A program made the translations under genes and the position numbers. 54,906 nt of DNA from the NCBI GenBank assembly GCA_937981665.1, contig CALJOJ010000019.1, forward strand, positions 1-54,906. The letters run 5' to 3'. The DNA is from an uncultured Rubritalea sp. (GTDB lineage Bacteria; Verrucomicrobiota; Verrucomicrobiia; Verrucomicrobiales; Akkermansiaceae). The notes beneath the pieces are model-generated. The model saw only the letters and a list, made by a program, of their open reading frames with translations. It was not told the origin of the DNA and made no database searches. Each line of letters opens with the position of its first letter. The stretch's first letter is position 1. Below are positions 1-8,098 of this stretch, one piece after another.

Positions 1-2
1 TT

Positions 3-50
3 CGTTTTTGGCTACTTGCAAAAGGGAAAATAATTTGGTTACAATCTGTC
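3..50 (+). pseudogene. Possible upstream fragment of the sensor kinase
   Basis: In the frame starting at base 3 the sequence is open through base 50 and reads approximately RFWLLAKGKIIWLQSV before a stop at 66-68. Joined directly to the ORF at 134 it would give IIWLQSV followed by MGAILVDRREVGDLI. That resembles the region before the second membrane segment of related sensor kinases, where an aromatic/hydrophobic strand precedes a segment like GxxLDxxxLxxLI. The fragment is short and the gene begins outside the window, so this is an inference from 16 residues. Confidence 0.35.
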
Positions 51-52
51 AT

Positions 53-114
53 GCTCGTTAGTGGTTAGTTTTTTTGCGAAAATCCTTTAGCAATAAAGGT
101 TCCAACTAACGAGC
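53..114. repeat. Small palindromic element with imperfect terminal inverted repeats
   Basis: The 9-mer gctcgttag at 53-61 is exactly repeated in inverted orientation at 106-114 (ctaacgagc). Allowing one inserted base, the arms extend to about 12-13 bp (gctcgttagtgg versus gctcgttagttgg). A second, smaller hairpin (cctttagcaataaagg) lies inside. The size and terminal repeats suggest a MITE-like or REP-like insertion. No second copy was seen in this window. Confidence 0.45.
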
Positions 115-133
115 GTATTTTTTAAGATGAAAT

Positions 134-1168
134 ATGGGGGCTATTCTGGTGGATAGGAGAGAGGTCGGAGACTTAATCAATCATACTTTAAAAGAGTGGA
201 TGAGCGCGGCGATGGCTGATCTAGCTGTTGCTGGAATTTCATTTGAGGTGGTTCATTCTTCTTCGGAAGTACTTTATGAACATGATAAGGGTGAAGGTGA
301 GGCTGATGTAGTGATACCATTATACTCTAGTATGGATGAATGGACCCTGAATACTTGGAGGTCTAAAAAGAAAATTGTTTATTATGATATTACTACATTA
401 TTACTAGCTATGTTATTAGTTGGATTCTTAGTTATCTTCGTAATTAAACTCTATATTCAGCAGTCTCTCACATTGAAAATAGCTCAACAGAGAGTTTCAT
501 TTGTAAATCAGGTTTCACATGAGCTGGGGGCTCCGCTTACTAATGTTGCGTTAAATTTAGATTTAGCTAACGAACTAGTGGCTAGTGATAATACGAAAGC
601 TAAGTACCGTCTTGGGTTAATCGCTCAAGAGATAGAGCGTCTCAATAGTTTAGTAGCAAATGTGCTCACGTTTTCACATCATGAGCGAGGGACTTTAGCA
701 TTTGCAAGTGGATCGTGTGTCCCTAATGAAATAATAGAAAAACTACTAGAATCGTATCAACCAGCATTAGAAAGAAAAGAAATAGAGGTCAGCTTTGTTC
801 CTGGTGAGGCTGTAACTGTGAGTGCCGACTCGGATGCAGTAGTCCAGATCGTAACTAATTTACTTTCTAACGTGGAGAAATATGCATTCTCGGGTCATTA
901 CTTATCTATTAAAACATTTATAAGAGATGACTGTTCTGTGATCTCTGTAGAGGATAGAGGGCCAGGGATACCTAGATATGCGATTGATAAAGTATTTAAA
1001 TCGTTCGAACGTGTTGAGAGTAGAGTCAATGAAGGATCTAGTGGTGCTGGGCTGGGCTTGTGTATTGCGAAGTCTCTGGCTACTGAAATTGGTGGAGATT
1101 TGCAATTAGTGAGTTACGAAAATGGATGCACTTTCGAGCTGAGTCTACTTAAACATCGAACAGAATAA
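134..1168 (+). CDS. Sensor histidine kinase, probably 5'-truncated
   Basis: C-terminal two-thirds of a membrane-bound sensor histidine kinase. Residues about 1-80 look like the end of an extracytoplasmic sensor region and residues 86-105 form one transmembrane segment. The dimerisation/phosphoacceptor box follows with His129 in VSHELGAPLTN. The ATPase domain has an N box near NLLSNVEKYA, a G1 box DRGPGIP and a G2 box GAGLGLCIAKSL. It should phosphorylate the response regulator encoded 4 bases downstream. An in-frame TGA lies at 128-130, just before the ATG at 134, and no ribosome binding site is visible. Related kinases have a longer N-terminal sensor, so this ORF is probably the distal part of a gene split by the palindromic element just upstream. 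Whether the remainder is translated is unknown. Confidence 0.8.
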   Translation: MGAILVDRREVGDLINHTLKEWMSAAMADLAVAGISFEVVHSSSEVLYEHDKGEGEADVVIPLYSSMDEWTLNTWRSKKKIVYYDITTLLLAMLLVGFLVIFVIKLYIQQSLTLKIAQQRVSFVNQVSHELGAPLTNVALNLDLANELVASDNTKAKYRLGLIAQEIERLNSLVANVLTFSHHERGTLAFASGSCVPNEIIEKLLESYQPALERKEIEVSFVPGEAVTVSADSDAVVQIVTNLLSNVEKYAFSGHYLSIKTFIRDDCSVISVEDRGPGIPRYAIDKVFKSFERVESRVNEGSSGAGLGLCIAKSLATEIGGDLQLVSYENGCTFELSLLKHRTE

Positions 1169-1172
1169 TATA

Positions 1173-1847
1173 ATGAAACTACTTATCGCAGAAGATGACC
1201 CACTAACGCTAGATGCACTTGCTACTTGCATGGAAAATGATGGTTTCGAAGTGGTGAGTGCTAAGGACGGATTAGAGGCTATTGAGCTTTGGCAAAAATC
1301 CAAACCAGATCTTATTTGCTTAGACATCATGATGCCACTTTGTGACGGCTATAGTGTCTGTAAACAAATACGCAGAATGGATAAAGTAGTTCCCATCCTT
1401 TTTATTTCAGCAAAGAACGAAGAACAAGATCTCATCACTGGTCTGGATCTAGGTGCTGATGACTTTATCCGTAAGCCATTCACCCGTGGTGAGGTAATGG
1501 CTCGTGTGAGGGCTGCTATAAGACGGATTAAACCTGACGAACTAGAAGAGAAACTGGTGATGCAGCATCTAATACTGATGCCGCAAAGGCTAACAGCTAT
1601 ATGCAAAAATGGTGAGATAGATCTTACTCCTCGTGAAGTTTCTATGCTCAGAATTTTATTAGAAAATGAAGGGAAGCCTGTCTCTAGAGATCAGTTTCTT
1701 GATAGATGTTGGGGTGTGGATTACTTTCCTGATTCACGGACATTAGATCAGCATATTCTTACATTACGGAAGAAAATAGAAAAGGATTCATCAGAGCCGA
1801 GAATTATACAAACAGTGCGAGGCATAGGATATCGCTTTAATGAGTAA
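1173..1847 (+). CDS. OmpR-family DNA-binding response regulator
   Basis: A 224-residue response regulator. The N-terminal receiver domain (about 1-115) has the acidic pair Asp8/Asp9, the phosphoacceptor Asp51 in CLDIMMP, the switch Ser79 and the conserved Lys101 in RKPF. The C-terminal winged-helix domain (about 130-224) contains LTPREVSMLRILLEN and ends with RTVRGIGYRF-type sequence, typical of OmpR/PhoB regulators. It begins 4 bases after the kinase stop, so the two are one transcription unit and presumably a cognate pair. Target genes cannot be read from the sequence. Confidence 0.95.
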   Translation: MKLLIAEDDPLTLDALATCMENDGFEVVSAKDGLEAIELWQKSKPDLICLDIMMPLCDGYSVCKQIRRMDKVVPILFISAKNEEQDLITGLDLGADDFIRKPFTRGEVMARVRAAIRRIKPDELEEKLVMQHLILMPQRLTAICKNGEIDLTPREVSMLRILLENEGKPVSRDQFLDRCWGVDYFPDSRTLDQHILTLRKKIEKDSSEPRIIQTVRGIGYRFNE

Positions 1848-1970
1848 GTGAAAAGTTAAGCATCTATTGGTGCAATTGATTTAGAACTGAAGCTTTATAT
1901 ATCGAGTTAATTTTCCATCTATTAAGAATTACTGTTTCACCTTCCCAGTGCTTGTGTTATTTTCAACTTC

Positions 1971-3101
1971 ATGAGTAGAGATGAGAAAAGCCTACAGGGT
2001 GCGATTCAAGCCATCAGTGATGAATTTGCTATTGCTGGTGATTTTATAGAAGGATCTGAGATCGATAGTGGGCATATAAATACTACGTATGTGGCCGTTT
2101 ATGAACAGACGTGTGGAACTCGCTCTCGGTATATTTTACAGCGTATTAACGAATACGTTTTTAAAGATCCACTGCAGGTGATGCGTAATGTGGAGTCAGT
2201 CACGCGTCATATTAACTGGAAGGTACTTCGTATGAAGCAAGATCTCGGTGGTCAGACACTGAACATCTATCCAGCTCGCGGCGGGAGATCCTTTGCGTAT
2301 GGTGAAGGTGGTGGTGTTTGGCGTTGTTATAATTTTATCGAGAATTGTCACACATACGATGTGGTGGAGAATACGCGTCAGGCGTATCAGGCAGCTAAGG
2401 CATTTGGCTCATTTCAAGATCTGGTGAGCGATATGCCACTCGATGCCGTCATTGAAACTATTCCAGACTTTCACCACACGCCAAAGCGCTATGCGCGTCT
2501 AATGGAAGTGGTGCAGGCAGATCCGAAGGGTAGGCTAGCAAGTGTGGAAGCTGAGGTGACCTTCATCAAAGAGCGTGAGGAACTTTGTGATCTGTTAGTC
2601 GATCTTGCCGATAAGGGTGAGCTTCCTGTGAGGGTCACACATAATGACACTAAGCTGAATAATGTGATGATGGATGCAGATACTGATGAGGCGGTCTGCG
2701 TGATAGATCTGGATACTGTGATGCCTGGGCTTTCCTTATATGACTTTGGCGATCTGGTGCGAACCGCGACTTCGCCAGCGGAGGAAGATGAAAAAGATCT
2801 CAGTAAGATAGAAATGCGTATGCCTATGTTTGAGGCGCTCGCTGAAGGCTATCTTGATGGATGTGATTGTCTCACTCCGTTAGAGATCGAGCATCTCGTT
2901 ACTGGTGGTAAATTAATGACTCTCGAAGTTGGAATTCGTTTCTTAACAGATTATTTAGAGGGTGATCATTATTTCAAAACCGAATACGATGATCATAATC
3001 TGGTGCGTGCTCGTAGTCAGTTTAGGCTTCTAGAGTGTATTGAAGAAAAGGAAGAGGAGATGAAAAAATTTATTAATAGGGTGGCAAAGTCCAAGCATTA
3101 G
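1971..3101 (+). CDS. APH-family phosphotransferase, N-acetylhexosamine kinase-like
   Basis: A 376-residue kinase of the aminoglycoside/choline kinase fold. The N-lobe contains DSGHINTTY (about 32-40), the glycine-containing nucleotide loop typical of NahK/LnpB-like sugar kinases. The catalytic Brenner motif is HNDTKLNN at 224-231 and the metal-binding motif is VIDLDT at 244-249, followed by YDFGDLVR. Such proteins phosphorylate N-acetylhexosamines or related amino sugars on the anomeric carbon. The exact substrate is not readable from the sequence. It stands alone, between the two-component system and the tRNA gene, with a 123-base gap upstream that shows no recognised feature. Confidence 0.8.
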   Translation: MSRDEKSLQGAIQAISDEFAIAGDFIEGSEIDSGHINTTYVAVYEQTCGTRSRYILQRINEYVFKDPLQVMRNVESVTRHINWKVLRMKQDLGGQTLNIYPARGGRSFAYGEGGGVWRCYNFIENCHTYDVVENTRQAYQAAKAFGSFQDLVSDMPLDAVIETIPDFHHTPKRYARLMEVVQADPKGRLASVEAEVTFIKEREELCDLLVDLADKGELPVRVTHNDTKLNNVMMDADTDEAVCVIDLDTVMPGLSLYDFGDLVRTATSPAEEDEKDLSKIEMRMPMFEALAEGYLDGCDCLTPLEIEHLVTGGKLMTLEVGIRFLTDYLEGDHYFKTEYDDHNLVRARSQFRLLECIEEKEEEMKKFINRVAKSKH

Positions 3102-3145
3102 TGTATTAGTATCCGCGTCTCAATGACATCTATTTAAAATATTAT

Positions 3146-3220
3146 GGGTTCATAGTTCAATGGATAGAATATCGGCTTCCGAAGCCGAGGATCTAGGTTC
3201 GATCCCTAGTGGGCCTACCA
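3146..3220 (+). tRNA. tRNA-Arg (anticodon CCG)
   Basis: A full cloverleaf can be drawn: a seven-pair acceptor stem with several G-U pairs, D stem GTTC/GAAT with loop AATGGATA, anticodon stem TCGGC/GCCGA with loop TTCCGAA (anticodon CCG, decoding CGG arginine codons), and T stem CTAGG/CCTAG around loop TTCGATC. The 3' CCA is encoded at 3218-3220. The gene is 11 bases upstream of the proA start codon, so both are probably on one transcript. Confidence 0.93.
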
Positions 3221-3231
3221 TTTTTCATCAA

Positions 3232-4518
3232 ATGACTTCAGAAGAAATTCAACAAAAAATCTACCAGATGGGGCAGCAGGCACGTGGTGCAGCGCTCGCT
3301 TTATCACTTCTTAGCGCGGATGAGAAATCTGACATTCTCCGTGCCATGGCTACCTCTCTTAGGGCGAGTCGTGTGGAGATACTAGCAGCTAATGCGAAAG
3401 ATATCTCCTCTGCGGATGAGCGCGGGATCACGGGCTCGCTGAGAGATAGGCTTATTCTTGACGATGCACGCATTGAAGCTATTGCAGGTGGCATCGAGCA
3501 GGTGGCAGATCTGCCAGACCCTGTAGGTGAAAAGCTTGGAACGATTAATCGCCCAAATGGAATTAAGATTGATAAGATCCGTGTGCCGATTGGTGTGATT
3601 GGAATTATCTTTGAATCTAGACCGAATGTGACTTCAGACGCAGCAGTGCTGTGCTTGAAGTCTGGTAACGCAACGATTTTACGAGGTGGCTCGGAAGCGA
3701 TCCACTCTAACAAAGCTTTAGCGAAAGCTCTGCAAGAAGGAGGCGAGCAGAAGGGGCTTCCTGTCGGAGCGATTCAGTTGATTCCTTTTACGGATAGAGA
3801 GTCTGTGAAGGTGCTTGCTGGTATGGATAAGTATTTAGACCTCATCATCCCTCGTGGTGGTAAGGGGCTTATCGAGACGGTTGTTTCTATGGCGCGGATG
3901 CCAGTGATCAAGCATTACGATGGAATCTGCCATGCATATGTAGAGGCTGCCGCTGATCAAGATCTTGCTGTGGCGATCATAGATGATGGAAAAACTCAAA
4001 AGCCGTCTGTCTGTAACGCACTTGAAACTGTTCTTGTTGACGCTTCTCTCGCAGAAGAGTTTTTACCAAAACTGAAGCAGAGAATGGATGTTCGCAACGT
4101 CGAGATCCGAGCTTGTGAAAAGACGCAAGCGATACTTAGCGGTGTGACTCCTGCTAAGGAAGAGGACTGGGGGATGGAGTATCTTGATCTCATTATTTCA
4201 GTCAAAGTCGTCGAAGATCTACAGGCTGCGGTAGCGCATATCAATGAGTATAGTTCTCAGCATAGCGAGGTGATCATCACTAAGGATGAGGCTCAGGCAG
4301 AGCTTTTCCTTAGCTCGGTAGACTCAGCTTGTCTGTACCACAATGTTTCGACTAGATTCTCTGATGGAGAAGAGTACGGCTTTGGTGCGGAGATAGGGAT
4401 CTCTACAGATAAGTTACATGCGCGTGGGCCAATGGGGCTCGTTGAGCTTTGTTCTTATCAGTACCGTGTTACTGGCGATGGCCAGGTCAAGGATATTGAG
4501 CGTCAGGCTGGACTCTAG
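3232..4518 (+). CDS. proA: Gamma-glutamyl phosphate reductase
   Basis: Second enzyme of proline biosynthesis: NADPH-dependent reduction of gamma-glutamyl phosphate to glutamate semialdehyde in the cytoplasm. The aldehyde dehydrogenase-like fold is recognisable throughout: PIGVIGIIFESRPNVTSDAA, LRGGSEA, the catalytic cysteine at about residue 261 in KPSVCNALET, and the C-terminal GFGAEIGISTDKLHARGP motif. The open frame extends upstream into the tRNA gene, but the ATG at 3232 gives the usual family length (428 residues) and begins after the tRNA CCA, so it is chosen here. No Shine-Dalgarno motif is present in the 11-base gap (tttttcatcaa). ProB is not encoded nearby. Confidence 0.95.
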   Translation: MTSEEIQQKIYQMGQQARGAALALSLLSADEKSDILRAMATSLRASRVEILAANAKDISSADERGITGSLRDRLILDDARIEAIAGGIEQVADLPDPVGEKLGTINRPNGIKIDKIRVPIGVIGIIFESRPNVTSDAAVLCLKSGNATILRGGSEAIHSNKALAKALQEGGEQKGLPVGAIQLIPFTDRESVKVLAGMDKYLDLIIPRGGKGLIETVVSMARMPVIKHYDGICHAYVEAAADQDLAVAIIDDGKTQKPSVCNALETVLVDASLAEEFLPKLKQRMDVRNVEIRACEKTQAILSGVTPAKEEDWGMEYLDLIISVKVVEDLQAAVAHINEYSSQHSEVIITKDEAQAELFLSSVDSACLYHNVSTRFSDGEEYGFGAEIGISTDKLHARGPMGLVELCSYQYRVTGDGQVKDIERQAGL

Positions 4519-4557
4519 TTTAGCTGGTTAGAATTCGATCCGCCCTTTGCCGCCGAA

Positions 4558-6180
4558 ATGGTGGACAATGGCTGTGCTAGCCTGTATATATCACATGTGA
4601 ATGATTCATACATAGCGCAGCAAGTGATAGAGCAATGTCTTGCTAAGGGAATAAAGGAATTTATCGTCTGTTCAGGGGCTAGAAATTTACCACTCATCAG
4701 TGCTCTGGTAAGCTGTGAAGATGTGGTGGTGTGGTCACACTTCGAAGAGCGTGCAGCAGGGTTTTATGCATTGGGTAGGATGATGGATACACGCGAACCG
4801 TGTGCTGTTATCACGACTTCTGGTACTGCAGTAGCGGAGCTTTTACCATCAGTAGTAGAGTCTTATTATCAAGGTCGTCCATTGTTAGTGATCAGTGCAG
4901 ATAGACCATCTAGCTTCCGGGGAAGTGGTGCGCCACAAGCGATAGAGCAGCTGGGTATGTTTGGAAATTATGTGGGAGGGTGTATCGATATTGAGGGTGA
5001 TGTGGGTGCTCTCTTTGAGGGGTGGACGGGGAGAATCCCTTGGCATCTTAATGTCTGCCTTGGTGAGGGAGAAACTACCGAATCTGTGGTGAAACCATTA
5101 GAGATAGGTGAATGGAAGCTGGAGCGCGAGAAGCTTAATGTAGCAAGTCTAGTCGCATTTTTTGAAGATACCTGGAAGGGTGTTGTGGTCTGCCTTGGAG
5201 GTTTAGAGCCTGAGGATAGAGCTGTCGTATTTGATTTCTTAAAAACACTTAAAATCCCTGTAGTCGTAGATCCTACTTCGGGATTTCGTGAGTTGTTAGA
5301 CGGGCTTTGCATTATAGATCCTGATCGCACCATGAAGAGTGCGATGATAGGCAAGGTGCTCCGTATTGGAGACGTGCCGGTAGGTAGGTTCTGGAGAGAT
5401 TTAGAAAATATGCCACAGGTCGATGTATTGAATCTGTCACGTACAGGTTTCAGTGGATTAGCTCGTAAGAGTGAAACCATCAAGGGAGACATTAGCCGTA
5501 TTATTAAGGGTATAGGTGAGGTAGAAGAGGTTGGTGACGTTTCTGATATAATGCGTGATAATAGTAGGCATGGAGCACAGGTCGATGAGCTGTTAGAGAG
5601 ATTTCCTGATAGTGAGCCATCGTTTGTTAGAATGACTTCTATCTATGCGACGATGGCTGAGAGCGTATACTTGGGTAATAGCTTGCCGATCCGTGAGTGG
5701 GGATTATTTGCCCAGCGTGATAAGGAGCTCCCCTTTGAGATGGTGCGTGCGAACCGTGGTGCCAACGGCATTGATGGCCAGCTCGCGACCTGGGCAGGCT
5801 GGACGCATGGTATCAATGATGCGTGGATTATGTTAGGTGATCTCACTGCTCTTTATGATCTCTCAGCTCCGAGCTTATTACATGATTGTGATGCTGATGG
5901 GCGAGTAATAGTGGTGATGAATAATGGTGGAGGCAGGATCTTTGACCGTTTACCGAGAGTTCAGAAAATGGATGGTGCACAGCGTGGTATTATCGCTAAT
6001 GAGCATACATTTAGCTTTGAATCTTGGGCGATGATGTGGGGATGGGATTACCAGCGTGTGGATACTATTGATGATTTAGAAATAGAGCCTACTAGCGCAC
6101 CATTAGTCGTAGAGCTAGTACCGTGTGAAAAGCAGACAGCCCAGTTCTGGGAAGCTTACGAGAAGCTGGAGGGTAAATAA
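4558..6180 (+). CDS. menD: SEPHCHC synthase (menaquinone biosynthesis)
   Basis: Thiamine-diphosphate enzyme that joins 2-oxoglutarate to isochorismate, an early step of menaquinone synthesis. The N-terminal pyrimidine-binding domain shows IVCSGARNLPL, HFEERAAGFYALG with the catalytic glutamate, and TTSGTAVAELLPSVVESYYQ. The C-terminal domain shows NRGANGIDGQLATW, the metal-binding region LGDLTALYDL, and VVMNNGGGRIFDRLP. It is 540 residues long if started at ATG 4558. A GTG at 4597 (VNDSYIAQQ) aligns better with the family N-terminus and is an alternative start. A quinone made by this route would be the electron acceptor of the NADH dehydrogenase in this window, which is an inference. Confidence 0.9.
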   Translation: MVDNGCASLYISHVNDSYIAQQVIEQCLAKGIKEFIVCSGARNLPLISALVSCEDVVVWSHFEERAAGFYALGRMMDTREPCAVITTSGTAVAELLPSVVESYYQGRPLLVISADRPSSFRGSGAPQAIEQLGMFGNYVGGCIDIEGDVGALFEGWTGRIPWHLNVCLGEGETTESVVKPLEIGEWKLEREKLNVASLVAFFEDTWKGVVVCLGGLEPEDRAVVFDFLKTLKIPVVVDPTSGFRELLDGLCIIDPDRTMKSAMIGKVLRIGDVPVGRFWRDLENMPQVDVLNLSRTGFSGLARKSETIKGDISRIIKGIGEVEEVGDVSDIMRDNSRHGAQVDELLERFPDSEPSFVRMTSIYATMAESVYLGNSLPIREWGLFAQRDKELPFEMVRANRGANGIDGQLATWAGWTHGINDAWIMLGDLTALYDLSAPSLLHDCDADGRVIVVMNNGGGRIFDRLPRVQKMDGAQRGIIANEHTFSFESWAMMWGWDYQRVDTIDDLEIEPTSAPLVVELVPCEKQTAQFWEAYEKLEGK

Positions 6181-6208
6181 TGCGGGACGATTAATCCAAA
6201 AAAAGAAG

Positions 6209-6469
6209 ATGAAGAGAGAGAGTTATTTTTCACGCTGTAGATCGCTAGCGAAAGGTATTTTAGATGACCGTGTCCAACGGCGTAGTATGGTCACTCAGTT
6301 GTTAATCATAGTGCTTATCTTAGTGGCGCTCGGTAACTGGGTGATCACTGATTGGCTCAGTGATGGGGTGATAAGATTTGTAGTCTTCTGGGGCTTGGTT
6401 ACTTTGTTGGTTTTATTTATACTGCTTATGGCTGTTTACGATTTACTAAAAGTGATGCGTGACGAGTGA
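6209..6469 (+). CDS. Small hypothetical membrane protein
   Basis: An 86-residue protein with a basic N-terminus and two predicted membrane helices (about residues 28-45 and 53-78). The open frame extends upstream inside menD, but the ATG at 6209 lies 28 bases after the menD stop and gives a sensible start (MKRESYFSRCRSLAKG). No family is recognised. It is co-directional with menD and is followed by the convergent mobA-moaD gene. Confidence 0.6.
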   Translation: MKRESYFSRCRSLAKGILDDRVQRRSMVTQLLIIVLILVALGNWVITDWLSDGVIRFVVFWGLVTLLVLFILLMAVYDLLKVMRDE

Positions 6470-6482
6470 CTAAGTATTTCAT

Positions 6483-7292
6483 CTATCCGCCGGCTACTGG
6501 TGGGATGAAGACTACTTCGTCACCATCTTGGAGGATGTGATCCCAGCCTGAGAACTCTTCATTGATGGCGATCATAAGTTGCTTTTGCTTGTGGGGGAAT
6601 TGATAACGTTGTTTCATTTCTTCAAAGAGGCCGGCAGGTGTACAAGATTCTGTCTGGATGCTTTCTTCGTCTTTTTGAGTTATTTCTTTGAGCTGAGCGA
6701 AGTACTTGAGTTGGATCGTTTTCATGGTTCTAGTCTGCTTGAGTATGGATAGGACTTCAATTTTTTCGGCAGGTGAATTTGCATTCATTAACGCTTGTGG
6801 GTTAGTGAGGAGCAGTTTTTTTGTAGAGTTGTCTTCTAACAGGTGTCGTGGGCAGTACTTGTTGTTTGAAATTGCGTCTTTGATAACAGGGAAGATAGCG
6901 GGTTCATATATTGCGCAGAGTGGTTCAGGTCGATGATCAATATTACTCAGGTAGCAAGTCGCTAAAGCTGAAGTATCACGCTCTGAGATAAGGAGTTCTA
7001 GATCAGCGGATGCTAGAAGAGGGGTATCGCAAGCGAGTACCAGGAGGCCAGTGTTAGGAAATCTATCAGCAGCTGCAGCGATGGCCGCAAGAGGTCCATC
7101 AGCGGGATCAGTGATACCGGGCTGCTCAAAGCTTTGGTCTGCACGGTGGCAGAGGTAGGTTTCGTCGGTGAGATTCTCTAGAATGTCGAACAGTCGTTCG
7201 CGTTCAGTTTGCTCAGCATGGTAAACGAGCTCGGATTTATCCTCGCCCATACGGCTGGATTTACCTCCAATGAGTAAAATACCTATCAGCAT
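6483..7292 (-). CDS. mobA: MobA-MoaD fusion: molybdenum cofactor guanylyltransferase plus molybdopterin synthase small subunit
   Basis: Two molybdenum-cofactor proteins in one reading frame. Residues about 1-185 form a MobA nucleotidyltransferase with LIGGKSSRMGEDKS near the start, DPADGPLAAIAAA and the metal-binding LVLACDTPLL; MobA attaches GMP to molybdopterin. The last 80 residues, starting at an internal methionine (bases 6725-6723), are a complete ubiquitin-like MoaD that ends in the required Gly-Gly (PPVAGG), the thiocarboxylate-bearing tail of molybdopterin synthase. No stop codon separates the two. The open frame reaches 7331, but the ATG at 7292 puts the start right before LIGILLIGG and leaves a 13-base gap after moaC instead of an overlap. 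MoaE and MoeB are not in the window. Confidence 0.88.
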   Translation of the reverse strand: MLIGILLIGGKSSRMGEDKSELVYHAEQTERERLFDILENLTDETYLCHRADQSFEQPGITDPADGPLAAIAAAADRFPNTGLLVLACDTPLLASADLELLISERDTSALATCYLSNIDHRPEPLCAIYEPAIFPVIKDAISNNKYCPRHLLEDNSTKKLLLTNPQALMNANSPAEKIEVLSILKQTRTMKTIQLKYFAQLKEITQKDEESIQTESCTPAGLFEEMKQRYQFPHKQKQLMIAINEEFSGWDHILQDGDEVVFIPPVAGG

Positions 7293-7305
7293 ATTGTGAG
7301 TGTTT

Positions 7306-7779
7306 CTATTGGTTAAAATCTGACTTTCCACCAGTCTTTGAGATTAGTTTTATCTCAGAGATGATGATGGCTTTGTTTACCGCTTTACACATATCGTAGA
7401 TAGTGAGAGCTGCGACATTGGCTCCTGTTAGAGCTTCCATTTCCACTCCTGTGCGTGCATTCGTGAGGCAAGTACATCGTACTCTAACAGCCGTGTTGGA
7501 AATAGGCTCGATCTTAAACTTACATTTCTCTAGCGGTAGAGGGTGGCAGAAGGGAATCAGGTCAGATGTTTTCTTGGCTCCCATTGTTCCTGCTATGATA
7601 GCAGTCTGGAACACCGGTCCTTTCTTAGCAGAGATGTCATTAGAATCTAGCTTCTGCATCAATTCTATCCCGAGCTCCACAATGCACTCTGCCACGGCCT
7701 CACGTTGGGTCATGTTCTTGTTAGATACGTCAACCATTCCAGGTTGATTCTCCCCATCAATATGTGTGAAATTTGACAT
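7306..7779 (-). CDS. moaC: Cyclic pyranopterin monophosphate synthase
   Basis: Converts the MoaA product to cyclic pyranopterin monophosphate in molybdenum cofactor synthesis. The 157 residues cover the whole family: HIDGENQPGMVDVSNK near the start, KKGPVFQTAIIAGTMGAKKTSDLIPFCHPLP with the conserved Lys/His positions, and TGVEMEALTGANVAALTIYDMCKA with the active-site region. It is the first gene of a leftward two-gene unit with mobA-moaD, which fits the shared pathway. No Shine-Dalgarno motif is visible upstream. Confidence 0.95.
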   Translation of the reverse strand: MSNFTHIDGENQPGMVDVSNKNMTQREAVAECIVELGIELMQKLDSNDISAKKGPVFQTAIIAGTMGAKKTSDLIPFCHPLPLEKCKFKIEPISNTAVRVRCTCLTNARTGVEMEALTGANVAALTIYDMCKAVNKAIIISEIKLISKTGGKSDFNQ

Positions 7780-8098
7780 ATCTATTGTGTATAGTAAGAG
7801 AGGAAAATATCCAGAAATTAACCTGTTTTTCCGGAGGTTTATTTCACCTGATAAGAAAGAGATTTTGTTTCACTTTGGATCTAAGATCTTAGTGATGATT
7901 TAGAAGCTACTAGTGATTGGTAAAGTTGACTGAGAATTTACTTTAATTAGGCACATTCAAGCCTTGCCAAAACAGTGATTTAGTGTATAAAATGGCACCT
8001 ACTTGATCGTAATTGACCTTTCAAGGTAATCCTAAATATTTCGCATTTAATCGCGAGATTTTGATCCTACTAGATATTTAAATAATAATCATTTTCTG
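7780..8098. other. Divergent intergenic region between moaC and the SNF2 gene
   Basis: A 319-base gap between divergent genes. It must hold both promoters. One good candidate for the rightward gene is listed separately. No ORF, tRNA or recognised riboswitch was found in it. Confidence 0.6.
7964..7991 (+). promoter_or_regulatory. Candidate sigma-70 promoter for the SNF2 gene
   Basis: TTGCCA at 7964-7969 and TATAAA at 7986-7991 are separated by 16 bases, close to the sigma-70 consensus. Transcription would start near 7998, giving a leader of about 100 bases before the ATG at 8099. Confidence 0.5.

Noticed and set aside
3160-3231. Start of proA inside the tRNA gene
   Set aside because: The in-frame ATG lies within tRNA-Arg; the later ATG at 3232 gives the normal length and avoids coding overlap.
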